A stretch of 64,000 nucleotides of DNA from Phytopythium helicoides (taxonomy: Eukaryota > Oomycota > Peronosporomycetes > Pythiales > Pythiaceae), in the NCBI GenBank assembly GCA_024867545.1, contig JANFNE010000031.1:620001-684000 (forward strand), in the 5' to 3' direction. The notes under the pieces were generated by a model. It worked only from the letters and a program-made list of their open reading frames with translations, had not been told where the DNA came from and ran no database searches. How positions within the stretch are numbered: the first letter of the stretch is position 1; each line of letters opens with the position of its first letter. Positions 1-12,317 of this stretch are shown one piece after another. The position numbers and the translations under genes are program-made.

Positions 1-358
1 ATTCCACGAGTTTGCTGAACGAAGTGACGAGCACGGTGGTGGTGGTCCCATTGGCATTTTCACTATGGATTTTGTCGATGTGGACGAGCTTCATCCGTAT
101 CGACCACATCAATGTGTTCGCCATGACGTTACAGCTGTGCTCACCGTTCGTATGCATACGCGAAAAAGATTCAACTCTGCAACTAGACATGAAGAAGACG
201 AGAGCGCTATAGTCTGGACCCGGTCGTTCTTTACAAAGCAGCATCGAACTGATATTTTGCTACCGCCTTTGGCAGAGCCCATCCTTCGTGACCAGCTTGG
301 AAAGTGGGGAGACGTGATGATGTCTTGCGTGCTGGAGCAAATCTATGCCCACCAATAA
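1..358 (+). CDS. M1: M96-like protein, 3' end only
   Basis: Partial gene cut by the left window edge; reading frame 2 is open from base 2 to the TAA at 356-358. It encodes the last ~118 residues of the START-like domain shared by the whole array. Landmarks are a glycine run followed by P-x-G-x-F-T-x-D-F-V-D, then HPYRPHQCVRHD, then the C-terminal LPPLAEP...LGKWGDVM segment ending EQIYAHQ. The exon structure upstream is not visible. Its likely role is that of the family: an oomycete M96 mating-specific-protein-like protein, function unproven. The family name is recalled, not searched. Confidence 0.85.
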   Translation, partial: FHEFAERSDEHGGGGPIGIFTMDFVDVDELHPYRPHQCVRHDVTAVLTVRMHTRKRFNSATRHEEDESAIVWTRSFFTKQHRTDILLPPLAEPILRDQLGKWGDVMMSCVLEQIYAHQ

Positions 359-1020
359 GCTTCATTTATACAGTCTTTACAAACCAGAAATCGTTAGAAC
401 AATCGCTGTTGGTCCTCCGCTCGTGTTTGCTTGACTTAATGATCGCAAGTAAGCCAACTCTATTGAAAGAGACAACTTGTTGCGTTTTGGTATGGCTTGT
501 CGTGAATCGATATACAGCAGCTCACAATTCTTCTCTGGGAATAGCCTCATAGAATTCGTTACTTTTGATTTACACTCCCTAGAAAAAAAAATACTATCAG
601 TGCAAGGTGCACCTTAAATTTGAATGCCTTGATATGCCAAGTCGGCTCGGAAGAGTTTTCTCGCTTGTTCTTACTGTGGCTAAACCTTAAGCGGTCGATG
701 GCAACGCTTGTAGTCACGTTGGACATGAAATGAAAGTGCACCTTCAACAACCTAGCATTCTCAACCAATAAAGCCTCTAACGTCCCTCAGTATAGTAGTG
801 AGTGGGAATTGCCTCATTCGCTCAGATCACGCAAAGTGGGTAGTGATCAGTGTCCGATTTCTGCAAATCGTAGATTTGATACAATCATTCCTTGCTTTCG
901 CGAGGCACGCGTCCAGAATATCTGTCACAACACAATTCCTCATTGTGAAGTTCGTCTCAGTTCGAAACCATTCAGAGAGCACGGCCTTCCTGAAGAGAAA
1001 TTCGCGGTAACGACGGAGAG
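359..1020. other. Intergenic, M1 to M2
   Basis: No supported gene. A YCAYTYY-type initiator (TCATTCC) occurs near 888, about 130 bp before the chosen M2 start, and may mark the M2 transcription start. Otherwise nothing recognised. Confidence 0.4.
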
Positions 1021-2268
1021 ATGAAAGCCTGCGGCTTCCCAACTGGCGGTTCCCGGATCCGGTACACGAATGGTGAGGAGATGTCTCTCAGGGAACAGGC
1101 AACCAGGTGGCAATCGCTCACAGCGCCAACTCCAAGGAGGCGTAAGGCCACGTACATCGCTCGCAAGGTTGAGAACTCTATCAGCAGTCGTAAAAGCAAC
1201 AAGCGAGACTCAAGACTCATGGAGAGTGTTCAACGTGGATGCTAGGAGGAAAGGGAGAAACTACTGAAGGAACTCAAGGAGTTGCAGATCAAGCTGCAGA
1301 AGCTACAAGAAGCCGAGATTAAGCATCCATCCCTGCTACAGCAGGAGCTCCAGTTGTCGCTACTGAGAGAAGCTGTAAAACTTCAGCAACTATCGCTTGT
1401 GAACGTGCAGTCCGCTGTCTCTGGCTATGTCGTACGTCTTTTGTGCTATCCTTTGATCGATCTGATTGGTTTTGCTGATAATTCGATGGACCAGAGCATT
1501 CAAGAAGACATTCCGTACAAGATGACCCTCTGCCTGGGCAAAGACCCTTCCCAACGCCGCAAGATTCTATTGGCGGCAAAGCAAAGGAAGATTCATTCGG
1601 GGCTCGCCTACATCACTGAACGCACTCGATATCTGGATCTATTTCGCCCGTTTTCAGAAACTTCTAGTTTCTCGCTTGATGATGGAGATTTCATCGTCTT
1701 TCGACTCGACAGGAATCTCTTCGACGCCTCTCGAGTCAGTGTTCGACAGCTCTACGACGCCATTGCGACATACTTCTCGAACATTGAAATGAGGATTACA
1801 GACCTGCTGGGTGTGATAACAACTCGTGATGAGATCGAATACGGCGTCGATGGCATCCAGCAGAGTCGATTCGAATCCTCCATGCCATGCGGTATTCCAT
1901 TCGAGATGAACACGGTATCATTTCAAGAATTCACAGATCAAAGTGATAAACATGGGGGTGGCGGACCCTTTGGCGTGTTCACCGCAGACTTTGTTGACGA
2001 GGACAATCTATATCCATATCGCCCAGACCGATGTGTGCGTCACGATATCACATCAATCATGACTGTTCGCATGCACACGAGGATGCAGTTCAACACAATG
2101 ACCGGGCACGAGGAGATTGAGAACGTTGTGGTTTGGACGCGTTCATTCTTTGGCAAGCAGCGACACACCGAGACTCCGTTGCCTCCGTTGGCGGAACATG
2201 CTCTTCGAGAACAACTTGGAAAGTGGGATGGTGTGATGCTGTCTTGCGTGCTGGAGCAAATCTATTGA
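1021..2268 (+). CDS. M2: M96-like coiled-coil/START-like protein
   Basis: Three-exon model: 1021-1167, 1246-1431, 1495-2268 (368 aa). Exon 1 ends in KATYIARK, the family's basic motif. Exon 2 is a Leu/Glu/Lys-rich coiled coil ending in the conserved LVNVQSAVSGYV. Exon 3 is the ~257-residue START-like domain with RTRYLDLFRPFSE, YGVDGIQQSRF, GPFGVFTADFVDEDNLYPYR and a C-terminal LGKWDGVM helix. Intron 2 (63 bp) is a multiple of three with no stop codon, so retention would add 21 residues in frame. Intron 1 is also a multiple of three, and its only in-frame stop is the acceptor TAG itself. The start is chosen because exon 1 then aligns with the acidic TDGGES-type N-termini of its neighbours; it is the least certain part. 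Function is unknown; a regulatory or ligand-binding role is inferred from the architecture. Confidence 0.85.
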
Positions 2269-3339
2269 AACCAGTAAGCTGTATCAAAGCCGACTTAGTG
2301 AGCGAGAAATGCATGTGTTGCGAGCACTTGAGGTATTGTTGTTTCGTGAATCAATTTCATGCAAGGCGTTAGGATGCTTAATATACACAGTAGTCAGGAT
2401 ATGCGGGAGGAAGATTCTAGAGGACATTATTCGACTCCCTGCCAGCGTTGGGGTTTTTGCGTCGCGTAATCTGTCCGATCATATTTATCTACGAGTGCTG
2501 TTACTCTTGAGGTAGGTGATTTTCTGGCAGCGGTTTCGCAGATACCGCGAAGGAAATCGTCGTTTCTAGATCACGAGAGTAGAAGTAGCTCAGTTTAGAA
2601 TCGGCAACGCGGAGCGCAAGCCCGCCACGCCACGCCCCTGATCAATACAGCTCGACAATTTGCCCCAAGTGATTGCTAGAAAAGTCGATGTATTGCTAAT
2701 TTATGGTTCAACGAGATTGTATGAGCAAACGATCTCAGTTTCTGCGTGCTGCACTCACTGTGCCGCTAAAACAAGGTGGAAGTCGCTGTGGGGGTAACCT
2801 GAACCCGACAAAACCCGAAACATGGAGTACACAGGCGAAGAGAACTACGCTAATCTTCGAAATACAATATCTACTACTACGGTGAATGATTCAACTTCCA
2901 GCGGTTGGGGAGCGCTGCTCTGGGGGCAGCTCAACCCATGGATGAAGATCATGATTTTCGCAATAACCGAGCAAGCGATCTGTGATTCAGGTCAAGTTTT
3001 CCGATCATAGGTGTGTACACAATCGATCTTTCGAGAGCTTGGTTGGCGTTTGCGTCACAGTGGATGCGTCACGATCCGTTTGTAGGTCCCCCGCACTCGA
3101 GGGAAAACCTTGGGTGCGCTAACGTTTAGACCGTTCTTGCCTCGTTTTAAATTAAATCCCCACTTCCTTTTCATTGACGTTCGTTGGCTGAAAATGTTAA
3201 ATAGTTGATATGATTGGATACAAACCATACATAAATAATGTAGCCATTATTTCATCACAGGATATTACAGATTAACTCAACTGACTGCACCACAGGCTCA
3301 TCATCGTTCCGTCGCCTTCTTCAGTGCTGACGTTCACAA
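2269..3339. other. Intergenic, M2 to M3
   Basis: About 1.1 kb without a supported gene. The left end of duplicated block A lies at about 3152; everything to its right recurs at 14658 onward. Otherwise nothing recognised. Confidence 0.5.
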
Positions 3340-3355
3340 GCTCATTTCGCAATCC
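3340..3355 (+). promoter_or_regulatory. Oomycete core promoter (Inr+FPR) of M3
   Basis: GCTCATTTCGCAATCC matches the oomycete 16-nt core promoter GCTCATTYYNCAWTTT at 14 of 16 positions, 60 bp upstream of the M3 ATG. This sets the likely transcription start and supports the chosen start codon. Confidence 0.75.
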
Positions 3356-3415
3356 GCAGCTTCGAGCTCACCTTCAGATTAGCATTTTCAGCAATCGGCA
3401 CTCTGTATTGCCAAC

Positions 3416-4659
3416 ATGAGAGCCGTGCGACCAGTACTTTCGACCCCGGATGCGGATGTTGACATGGGCAGCACGGACGCGAGTTTCTCAAGCGACGGGA
3501 GCGAGACTCCAGTCCGAAAGCCCAAGCCCACGTACATCCTGCGCAAAGTACTGTATCGTCATTTATAGTTTGGTCGACGGGAGGCCTTATCATGGTAATG
3601 GACAGGAGGAGAAGCTGAGGCTGCAGAAGGAGATGGAGCGGCTCCAGATCCAACTCAAGGCGTTGGAGGACGAGGAGCAACGCCAAGCAGGAGACAGGCT
3701 CCAGAGAGAGCTACAGCTGTCGTTGATGCGCAACGCCGTGCAGGAACAGCAGCTCTCGCTCGTCAACGTCCAATCCGCCGTGTCGGGATATGTGGTATTG
3801 CTCGTCCTTAATTGCTTGGTGGGTGTAAAGCGCAGTAATTCCAACCGGTTGTTGTATGCACCGGTAGAGCGCGCAAGAAGTGCTTCCGCATGAGACTACT
3901 CTGTACCTAGGCACCGACTTCAATCAGCGGCGGGAGGTACTCATGTCAGCCAAGCCTCGCACGATTAGTGCAGCAAAGGCCTATACCACAGCGCGCATGC
4001 GATTTATAGATCCGTTCCGCCCATTTACCGAGATGTCGGGCTTTCAGCTCGATTCAGGCGATTACTGTTCCCTGAGATTGGATCACACACCGTTGCATGT
4101 GCCAAATCTCACTGTCCGACAAGTCTTTGATGCGGTCGTGAACAACCACGCGAGTATGGAAGTCCGCATCACCGACGAACTGGACGACATTACAACCACA
4201 GACGACACGAGCTATGGTCTCGAAGGCATCAACCAAAGCCGAATTGCTTCACGTTTTGCGTGCGGCGTCGACGTCGAGATGAATGTGATCAACTTCCACG
4301 AGTACTTTGAGCGCGATGATGAGCACGGAGGTGGTGGTCCAATCGGAATTCTAACAGCCGATTTTGTCGACAAAGATGAAGTGTTCCCGTATCGTCCAAA
4401 AGAGTTCGTGCGACACGATATCACTGGGATTGTTGCGGTTCGACAGCATACTAGGAAACATTTCGATCCCACAACCAACCGAGAGGTGGAAGAGACTGTC
4501 GTGGCGCTCACTCGAACCTGCTTCTTCAAGCTTCGCCGGCCTGAGATTCCTCTGCCACCAATGGTTGAGCACAGCCTTCGGGAGCAGCTTGGGCGGTGGG
4601 GCGACCTCATCACAACTGCTGTACTCGAACAGATACATGTGTGCTCCAGACAACCGTAA
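3416..4659 (+). CDS. M3: M96-like coiled-coil/START-like protein
   Basis: Exons 3416-3547, 3606-3794, 3868-4659 (370 aa). The N-terminus is short and acidic (DVDMGSTDASFSSDGSE) and leads into KPKPTYILRK. Exon 2 is a strong heptad coiled coil ending SAVSGYV. Exon 3 is the START-like domain. It is one of the more divergent members: it has a MRFIDPFRPFTEMSGFQLD segment and YGLEGINQSR, and aligns better with M14 than with its neighbours. A core promoter lies at 3340-3355. The gene is duplicated almost exactly as M8 (offset 11,517 bp). Gene and exon borders are clear from conserved splice positions; the biological role is not known. Confidence 0.9.
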
Positions 4660-5336
4660 GCGCATCAACCATGTACGGTGCCTTGCCACTCGATGTGATG
4701 AATATAAACAAATTTCACCTTCACGCTATCTTCACGTCGAGAAATTTGCGTGTGGCAGCATCGAGCAATTTGCGCATTTAATGCAACAGTAAAAACTGAT
4801 CGCGGATGAAAACTTAGGATTCGAAAGTTAGTTCGAATAGACCTATTACTGTCTCAAGCTTTCATGAAATTGTAGCTGCCTTGGTCATTTCTGTGAGTAT
4901 CACCAGTCTATCGCAAAAGCTAGCCTTTTCAATGGATCAACAAGCTCCGGCTCTAGACAAAAACAATTGACAGTGATTACAAGCCTTGAGAACACCAAAT
5001 CTGTATTTCGAAGGTTTGTTCAACTGCAATTCTGCTCTTTCGCTAGAGACCCGCCTACTTCCATGCATTCTTCGAGCTTCAGCAAATTGTTTTGAAGGAG
5101 GCAAAGTTCACGTTCTCTTTTTCACGCTATAGAACTAGTCGCTCGATTATTGATGGTACCCGAATATGGCACGATTCGATGACTTGGGCCACCTCCCATG
5201 CTGCCATCAAACGGAAGGTCACCAACTTGAAGAGAATGATTCACCATCACTCTCGGCAACTTGCACCATTCATTCGGTGCGCTCGTTCAGCGTAATCTCG
5301 CGCAGTTGAGTTCTCATCGCATTCCTATCGGAGACC
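4660..5336. other. Intergenic, M3 to M4; half of an old repeat pair
   Basis: No gene. The stretch from about 4709 to 4950 resembles 7564-7810 (shared tracts GATCGCGGATGAAAAC, CAAGCTTTCATGAAATTGTA and CAATGGATCAACAAG) with scattered substitutions. This suggests an older duplication than block A. Confidence 0.6.
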
Positions 5337-6559
5337 ATGGAGTTCGCGGCCCTCCTGCGCGCCAGACTCGGGATGATGAACAGTGGAATGCTCTCATCCA
5401 CGTCACAAGACGCTAGGAGCTACAAGCACTCGTACCTCGCGCGCAAGGTGGGGAGTTCCTTGCCAGTAAATGCTGAAAAATAGGATTCGTGACAAGCGCG
5501 CGGTCGGTTTGTAGGAGGAGAAAGAAAGTCTGATGAAGGAGCTGAAGGAGTTGCAAGGCAAGCTGCAGGAACTGCAGGAGGCCGAGAGACAACGACCCCC
5601 GAGTCTGCTGCAGCTCGAACTGGAGACAGCGTTGCTGCGAGACGCCGTGAGGATGCAGCAGCTCTCGCTCGTGAACGTGCAGTCTGCTGTCTCCGGCTAC
5701 GTGGTGCGTCTCTCATCCTGCATTTTATCGAGTCATCACGGCAGCTTGGTTAATGATTCTGGTGTGCATGGAGCAGAGCGTGCAAGAATCAGTTCCCCAC
5801 GAAGTGCTCATTTGTCTCGGCAAAGACCCAGTGCAGCGGCGTGAGGCGCTTCTGGTTGCAAAGCGCAAGAAGATCCAATCTGCTCTGGCTTACCTGACGG
5901 AGCGCACTCGTTTTCTGGACCCTTTTCGTCCGTTTTCAGAGACCTCGCGGTTTTTGCTGGACAGAGGAGACTTCTGCGCGCTTCGTTTCGATCGAATCGT
6001 TTTCGAAGCCTCCAAGGTTAGCGTTCGGCAGCTGTTCGACGCCATTTCTGCTTCATTTTCAAACCTGGAGATGCGTGTGATGGACGTTTTGGGTGTCATC
6101 ACGACGCGTGATGAGATCGGATATGGTGTTGACGGGATCCAGCAGAGTCGATACGAATGTTTCCTGTCATGTGGCATCCCGCTAGAAATGAATACGGTGA
6201 CATGTCAAGAGTTCACGGACCGCAGCGATGAGTACGGCGATGGTGGTCCATTTGGCGTATTTACTGCGGATTTTGTCGATTCGGATGAGTTGTATCCCTA
6301 TCGGCCAGATCAGTGCGTCCGTCATGATCTGACTGGAGTTCTGACTGTCCGCTTGCACACCCGAAGAAAGATGAACTCTGCTACAGGGCGTGAGGAAGAG
6401 GAGAGTGTTGTGGTCATGACCCGTGCGAGTCTACGCAAGCAGCGATACACAGATACTCCGTTGCCGCCGTTGGTGGACCACGCTCTTCGCAAACATCTTG
6501 AGAGTTGGGGAGATGTCATGACGTCGTATGTGCTTGAGCAAATCTATGGCTATGAGTAG
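5337..6559 (+). CDS. M4: M96-like coiled-coil/START-like protein
   Basis: Exons 5337-5447, 5515-5703, 5777-6559 (360 aa). The start MEFAALLRARLG is shared in type with M7, M11 and M12 (MEFAAFMRAKM), which supports the ATG. Exon 1 ends HSYLARK, a variant of KPTYxxRK. Exon 2 carries the coiled coil (MKELKELQGKLQELQ) and the conserved LLRDAVRMQQLSLVNVQS. Exon 3 is the START-like domain, ending EQIYGYE. Two further nearly identical copies exist, M9 (offset 11,517) and M13 (a further 8,020), making it the most amplified member here. Family name recalled; function not proven. Confidence 0.9.
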
Positions 6560-8316
6560 AACTCATACACGTATCTTGATAATATTCGTTATTTGATTGA
6601 AAGTAGGTTCCCGTGCTGCGTTAGACACGATGAAAGCATTTTGGTAGTTATCTCGTGACGAAATCGAGCACATTCGGATTAACAATTCGAACGCAACAAA
6701 TTTTGTGGGTATCACCGGATGCTCCACTCTTTATTTACTATTTCCGAACAAATAGTCATTCCGTAGTTTTGGGCAAGACCATGATCACCGCGGCTTTGTC
6801 AACTAAGAATTATAAAAGAAGGTCTTCCTTTGAGATTCCTCAAACTCACCCATCTACAGTAGCCACTAATTAATGCAGTCGACGTAGATTCACCTCTAAT
6901 TTGATGTCTCTGAACCAGGAAAACCTGCTTTTAAATTGCAGCCAGGTTTGTGGATATTCCACACTAGAGATAACCCTGGTAATGCTCGATGATCCCAACT
7001 TAGTTTAATTTTGCTGTTCGATTTTTGGTGATGGTGACACGAGGTACATTTAGTTCTTTACCTCAATGTTCTGTGATCGACCTCTCTCAACATATTGTGA
7101 AAGTTCAGCTTTATAATGATTGTTGCATAACGGCATCCGTCTTGCTCAATCAGACATATTTCCTAGCACTTTCGTTCGGTACCATTCAGAGAGCAGTTCT
7201 ATTCCCCGATATGGAAGTTAGCGTTGGCACTAAGGATGTGGCTTCTTAAACAATAGCAGCAAGATACAGGTCACAATGCCCATGTCCATGTGCATCCCAC
7301 GCAAAATAATTATCGCTATGTGAGCCGATAGATAGGAGATTTTACTCAAGCAGAAAGATCTGGAGCGACTACAATTTTAACTCTGCGCTTTAGAGAACGA
7401 GAAACTATAATACGCCAAATAAAGGACGCGTGACCCAAAGCACTGCAGCTGTCGTTTTTGAGCGGCATCGTGTAGCTGCAGCATCAGTTCTTCAACTATC
7501 AAGTTTGAACACTGCCTCATGATACGATTGACCTACCAGAAGTAGATCATTTTCGTCCCACAAATTTCACTTTCACGCTTTCATCTCCTCGAGAAAATAG
7601 TGTGCTGGATCATCAGTACCATTTGCGTGCGTCTCCCACTTTCTGTTAAATAGTCAAGTTGATCGCGGATGAAAACCTAGGATTCAAAAGTTAGCTCGAA
7701 CAGACCTGTTGCTGCCAAGCTTTCATGAAATTGTAGTTGCCTTGGTTAATTCTGTGAGTACCATCGGCGTCAAACGCAAACACTAGACTTCTCAATGGAT
7801 CAACAAGTTTCTGCTGCAGAAGTAATTGCTTGTGATTGCAAACTGCGCTGCATTCCGCCTCGAGAGCACAAAGTCCGGTGCTCTACGCTGTCGTACAGAC
7901 TTCGGTAAATTGTTTAGAAGGGCAAAATGTTGACTTCTACGGGAAGGCACGATGTAGTCGCGATCAATTACATGCATCAATGACGTAAGCTCTTCACAAC
8001 ATAAAGTATATCGATAACTAGAAGTCGTGATGTACTTTCGATCAATCCCAACCGAATGTGCTCATCACGAATCCTTGTTAGCCAAATGCAAACAGAAAGG
8101 AAAACTAATATCTACCAGCGTGGCGTGTCGATCGATCAGAGGTGACACAATGCAGTCTACACCAATCCCATTCGGCTCGACACCTCTCCTGATCAGCAGT
8201 CCATCACTCTCGACAGCTGTTGTGTTTACAGATAACATTTTGCGCAAGACTTGCGTAATCGCACCTGCTCCATCAATGATGGACCATCATCATTCCTAGT
8301 TCCATTGGAACGGCAG
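6560..8316. other. Intergenic, M4 to M5
   Basis: About 1.8 kb, AT-richer than the genes, with no ORF that resembles a protein I know. It contains the second half of the old repeat pair (7564-7810, see 4709-4950). The whole stretch is copied at 18077-19833. Confidence 0.5.
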
Positions 8317-8333
8317 GCTCATTTCCCCAATCT
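8317..8333 (+). promoter_or_regulatory. Core-promoter-like site of M5
   Basis: GCTCATTTCCCCAATCT fits GCTCATTYYNCAWTTT with one extra base in the spacer, 26 bp upstream of the M5 ATG. The same site recurs at 19834-19850 before M10. Confidence 0.6.
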
Positions 8334-8342
8334 CCGAAGACC

Positions 8343-9609
8343 ATGCAGGTCGCGCCGTTCTTGGGTGACGAAGACGTCGAGATGATGCGTACCAGGTCGC
8401 CAAGCGAAAACTATGGGCCAACGGACGGCGGAGACTCGTCGCCTCTGGCCCGCAAGCCAACGTACATCGTACGCAAGGTGCGGCAGTTGTTTGCTGAAGT
8501 AGGAGCGAAGAGGAGAGGTGACAAGCGTGCAATGCCGTAGGAAGAGAAGGAGAGACTGATGAAGGAGCTAGAGGAGCTGCAGATCAAGTTGCAGGAGCTG
8601 CAGAAGCTTCAGGAGACCGAGAGGCAGGAGCCACCGAATGCGCCGAATTTGTTGCAGCAGGAGCTGGAGACGTCGCTGCTGCGAGACGCCGTGAAGTTAC
8701 AGCAGCTCTCGCTCGTGAACGTGCAGTCTGCTGTTTCCAACTACATTGTACGTCTCACTCATCGCTTCTGATGGAGTTGGTACATTGAAAGCGTGCTGAT
8801 TGATTGGTAATGGATGAATGGAGTAGAGCGTACAAGAAACCATTCCCCACGAAGTCGCCATTTGCCTGAGCAAAGATTCTGTGCAGCGCCGTGAGGCACT
8901 CCTAACTGCCAAGCGCAAGAAGATTCACTCTGCGCTGGTGTACCTGGCAGAGCGCACTCGTTTTCTCGACCCGTTTCGGCCGTTTGCCGAGACCTCGCGA
9001 TTCGTGCTGGACGGAGGAGACTACTGCGCGCAGAGTGTTGACGTGAGGTCATTTGATGCCTCAAAGGTTAGCGTTCGACAGCTCTACAATGCAGTTGTTG
9101 ATTACTTCTCGAACATGGAAATGAGGGTCACAGATTTGCTGGGAGATATTACAACTTGCGATGAGACCGACTATGGCATTGATGGGATCCGACAAAGTCG
9201 ATACGAGTCATTTCTGTCGTGCGGTATCCCGTTGGAGATGAACTCCGTCACGTTCCATGAATTCACAGAACGAAGTGAGGAGTACGGCGGTGGTGGGCCC
9301 TTTGGTATCTTTACATCGGACTTTGTCGACCGCGACGAGTGTTATCCGTATCGACCGCACCAGTGCGTTCGCTTTGATATCACAGCCGTGTTCACAATCC
9401 GGACACATGAGCGCAAACAAGTTGACCCAGCAACCGGGTGCGAAGAAGTAAAGAGCATTGTGGTTTGGACTCGTTCGTGCTTTGGCAAGCAGCGATATTT
9501 TGAGACCCCACTGCCTCCGTTGGTAGAAAACAGTTTACGCGAACAACTTGGAAGGTGGGGCGAAATCATCACGTCGAGTGTGCTTGAGCATGTCTACAGA
9601 AACCAATGA
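8343..9609 (+). CDS. M5: M96-like coiled-coil/START-like protein
   Basis: Exons 8343-8477, 8541-8747, 8827-9609 (374 aa). The N-terminus MQVAPFLGDEDVEM is followed by a TDGGDSS patch and KPTYIVRK. Exon 2 has a coiled coil three residues longer than that of M6 (an extra ELQ step) and ends VQSAVSNYI. The START-like exon contains LDGGDYCAQSVD, YGIDGIRQSRYE and GPFGIFTSDFVDRDECYPYR, and ends EHVYRNQ. Exons 2 and 3 recur in M16. In the copied block its first exon is fused to M6 sequence (M10). Confidence 0.9.
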
Positions 9610-10590
9610 GCTTTTCCCCGCGCGATATTCCGATGTTAATGGGCAGCAATTAGCACGAAATGTGTCGGAACTGGAAGATCTGACGCCTGAGGGTTTCGTT
9701 GAATTGAAAGTACAATACCAGGAAGAATGTGCTTCATTTGTCTGATTGAACGGACTCTCTTCGTGCACTTATGCTCCTCTTGCATATGGTAATCCGGTTA
9801 TCTGCCAATGCTAACACTCCTTTGGTCTAACCTGTTTCCCAGTCAGGTCTAACACAAGTACACAAGTGTCCCTGACTCTTTCAGTTAACTTTTCAATACA
9901 ATTAGAAAGTCGCTTCGAAGCAAGTGGAAAAACAGCCTTCACTTGTTCAGCCCACACATATTCGCACTTCGAAATCTCAAAGGCGTCACATGAGTTCTGA
10001 GGCTTTGCACAACTTTGAAGTGATCTTTCGCTCTTACTTTTATCTTTCTATCTGGGTGTTTGTCGGCACCATTAGCACGAGGCAATCACACTGTCGGTCA
10101 ATGTCCTGAGCTCAACATGTTCGAAAAGACAGCCCAATGCTCGCACATCAACTGCTTCGAAGCATCACTTTCCCAAATGTCCAAATCCGTTATCTTTAAC
10201 TTGACAGGGTTGGCGGACCCACCACTTCCCATGTCTCTTTCATCGCTTTCCTCGGTGAAACTTGTCGAATCAAAGCTCGCCGAACTGACAATTGGTTGGC
10301 GTAGCAGTCAAAAACTTTCGTACCAGCCCGGGAGACACTTGCTGTTGCCATAAGCAACGTGATTTACACAGTTTCATCGCCAAACAGACCTCTTGCACAG
10401 ATGGAAAGCTGCCAACTCATGGAACCGTCTAGAAACGAGTTGTGGCAGCCAGATCAGTGGCATCGCAGTTGAGAACGGCGAATTCGTTTGGCCTCGCATA
10501 CCATCACACTCGGTACCATGTAGCAATCACTCATCTGCCGTAATCTGCGGTGCATTCCACCACCCCGAGCTGCTGCTTCCATCGGAGACC
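9610..10590. other. Intergenic, M5 to M6
   Basis: No supported gene. The whole stretch is repeated nearly base for base at 32705-33685 (offset 23,095), which shows that a block of two neighbouring genes was copied as a unit. Confidence 0.6.
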
Positions 10591-11895
10591 ATGGAGCTCT
10601 CGGCCTTCCTGAGCGACGAAACGCGCGACGACGACGTGGAAATGGCGACCGAAGACTCTCCGACCACCGGCTTCGGGTCGACGGACGGCGGAGACTCGTC
10701 GCCCACTGCTCACGCCGCCAAGAGCCGCAAGCCCACGTACCTCGTGCGCAAGGTGAGGCAGTTTTTTTTTCTTTTTTGCCAGCAAAAGCTGAAGAAGGAG
10801 CGACGAGGAGAGATGACAAGCGTGCAATGCCGTAGGAAGAGAAGGAGAGACTGATGAAGGAGCTCGAGGAGCTGCAGATCAAGTTGCAGAAGCTTCAGGA
10901 GACCGAGAGGCAGGAGCCACCGAATGCGCCGAATTTGTTGCAGCAGGAGCTGGAGACGTCGCTGCTGCGAGATGCCGTGAAGTTACAGCAGCTCTCGCTC
11001 GTGAACGTGCAGTCTGCTGTTTCTAGCTACGTGGTACGGATGACTGCATTTTCCTCCCTGGTGAGAATGGAGACTGAACTGGGCTGTGTCGTGTTTGGAG
11101 TAGAGTGTGCAAGAAGCCGTTCCCCATGAAGTGACGATTTGCCTGAGCAAGGATCCTGTGCAGCGTCGTGAGGCGCTTCTGGCTGCCAAGCGCAAGAAGA
11201 TTCACTCTGCTCTGGCTTACCTGACGGAACGCACTCGTTTCTTGGACCCGTTTCGGCCTTTTGCCGAGACCTCAGAGTTCTTGCTAGACAGAGGCGATTT
11301 CTGTGTGCTTTGCTTCGACACACAGTCCTTTGACCCTTCACGTGTCAGCGTTCGGCAGATATACGATGCCGTTACAGGGTTCTTCTCGAGCATGGAGATG
11401 AGAGTTACTGACCTACTGGGCCACATCACGACTTGCGACGAGATTGACTACGGCGTCGATGGGATCCAGCAGAGCCGATACGAGTCTTATCTAGCGTGTG
11501 GCATCCCAATGGAGATGAACACTGTCTGGTTCCAAGAATTTTCAGATCGAAGCGATGAGCATGGTGGTGGCGGACCATTTGGCGTGATAACTGCCGACTT
11601 TGTCGACGTGGACGAGCTGTATCCGTATCGACCACACCAGTGCGTTCGCCTTGACATCACAATAGTTAATACTGTCCGAATGCACACGCGGAAACAAGTG
11701 AATCCTGCTACCGGACGTGAGGAAGACGAGAGCGTTGTGATCTTGACCCGATCTTACTTTGGCAAGCAGCGTCGCACCGAGACTCCGTTGCCTCCGTTGG
11801 TGGCGCACAACCTGCGCGAGCAACTATTTTCGTGGGGCAATGTGATGACGTCCTCTGTTCTGGAGCAGATCTATAGCCACCAGTCAGCTGCGTGA
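10591..11895 (+). CDS. M6: M96-like coiled-coil/START-like protein
   Basis: Exons 10591-10752, 10836-11033, 11104-11895 (383 aa). The N-terminus MELSAFLSDETRDDDVEM, with GFGSTDGGDSSPTAH, leads to KPTYLVRK. Exon 2 is a coiled coil with the PPNAPNLLQQE insertion shared with M5, M10, M16 and M17. Exon 3 is the START-like domain (LDPFRPFAETSEFLLD, DFCVLCFDTQSFDPSRV, YGVDGIQQSRYESYLACGIPM). Intron 1 has a long T-rich tract. M17 is its duplicate up to the first ~50 codons of exon 3 and then diverges; M10 carries its exon 3 almost unchanged. Confidence 0.9.
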
Positions 11896-12317
11896 GTGTG
11901 ACTTCCAATGGGGAAGGATCTAGTGGCCTGTGATAGCAGCTCGGTTGGAGAAGCTACTCAATTCCTGGCATGAGCAAGAGGACGATGCACTAAGGCCTTA
12001 CTGGAATACCAGCAGTCCTGGAAGCAAGCTTGCGGGTTATGTTCTGCACAAATCCACGAGGCTCCAGTAGTTGGTGCTTTTCGCTCTACGTTCGGCATTA
12101 TATCCATGTTGGTGGCAATTTGCTGCCGTCGACGTCTTCTTCATCCTCTTTGCTACATGATGAAGCGATTGGTACCCGCGATCGAGAGTGAAGTGCAGAG
12201 TCGTCTCGGTAGCTGGAGGTGCACGCGACTGAACAACCCACCAACACTCTCGGCAATTTTATCATTATGGTGGTCCGGCGTAATCGCTCGCGCTGTCCAC
12301 ATTTTCGTGCTGAGACC
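11896..12317. other. Intergenic, M6 to M7
   Basis: No gene. Related sequence precedes M11 (21118-21539) and M12 (22811-23205), so this is the common upstream region of the M7-type genes. Confidence 0.5.

Noticed and set aside
2580..2650. Possible tRNA-like stretch
   Set aside because: No cloverleaf, anticodon arm or B box could be drawn.
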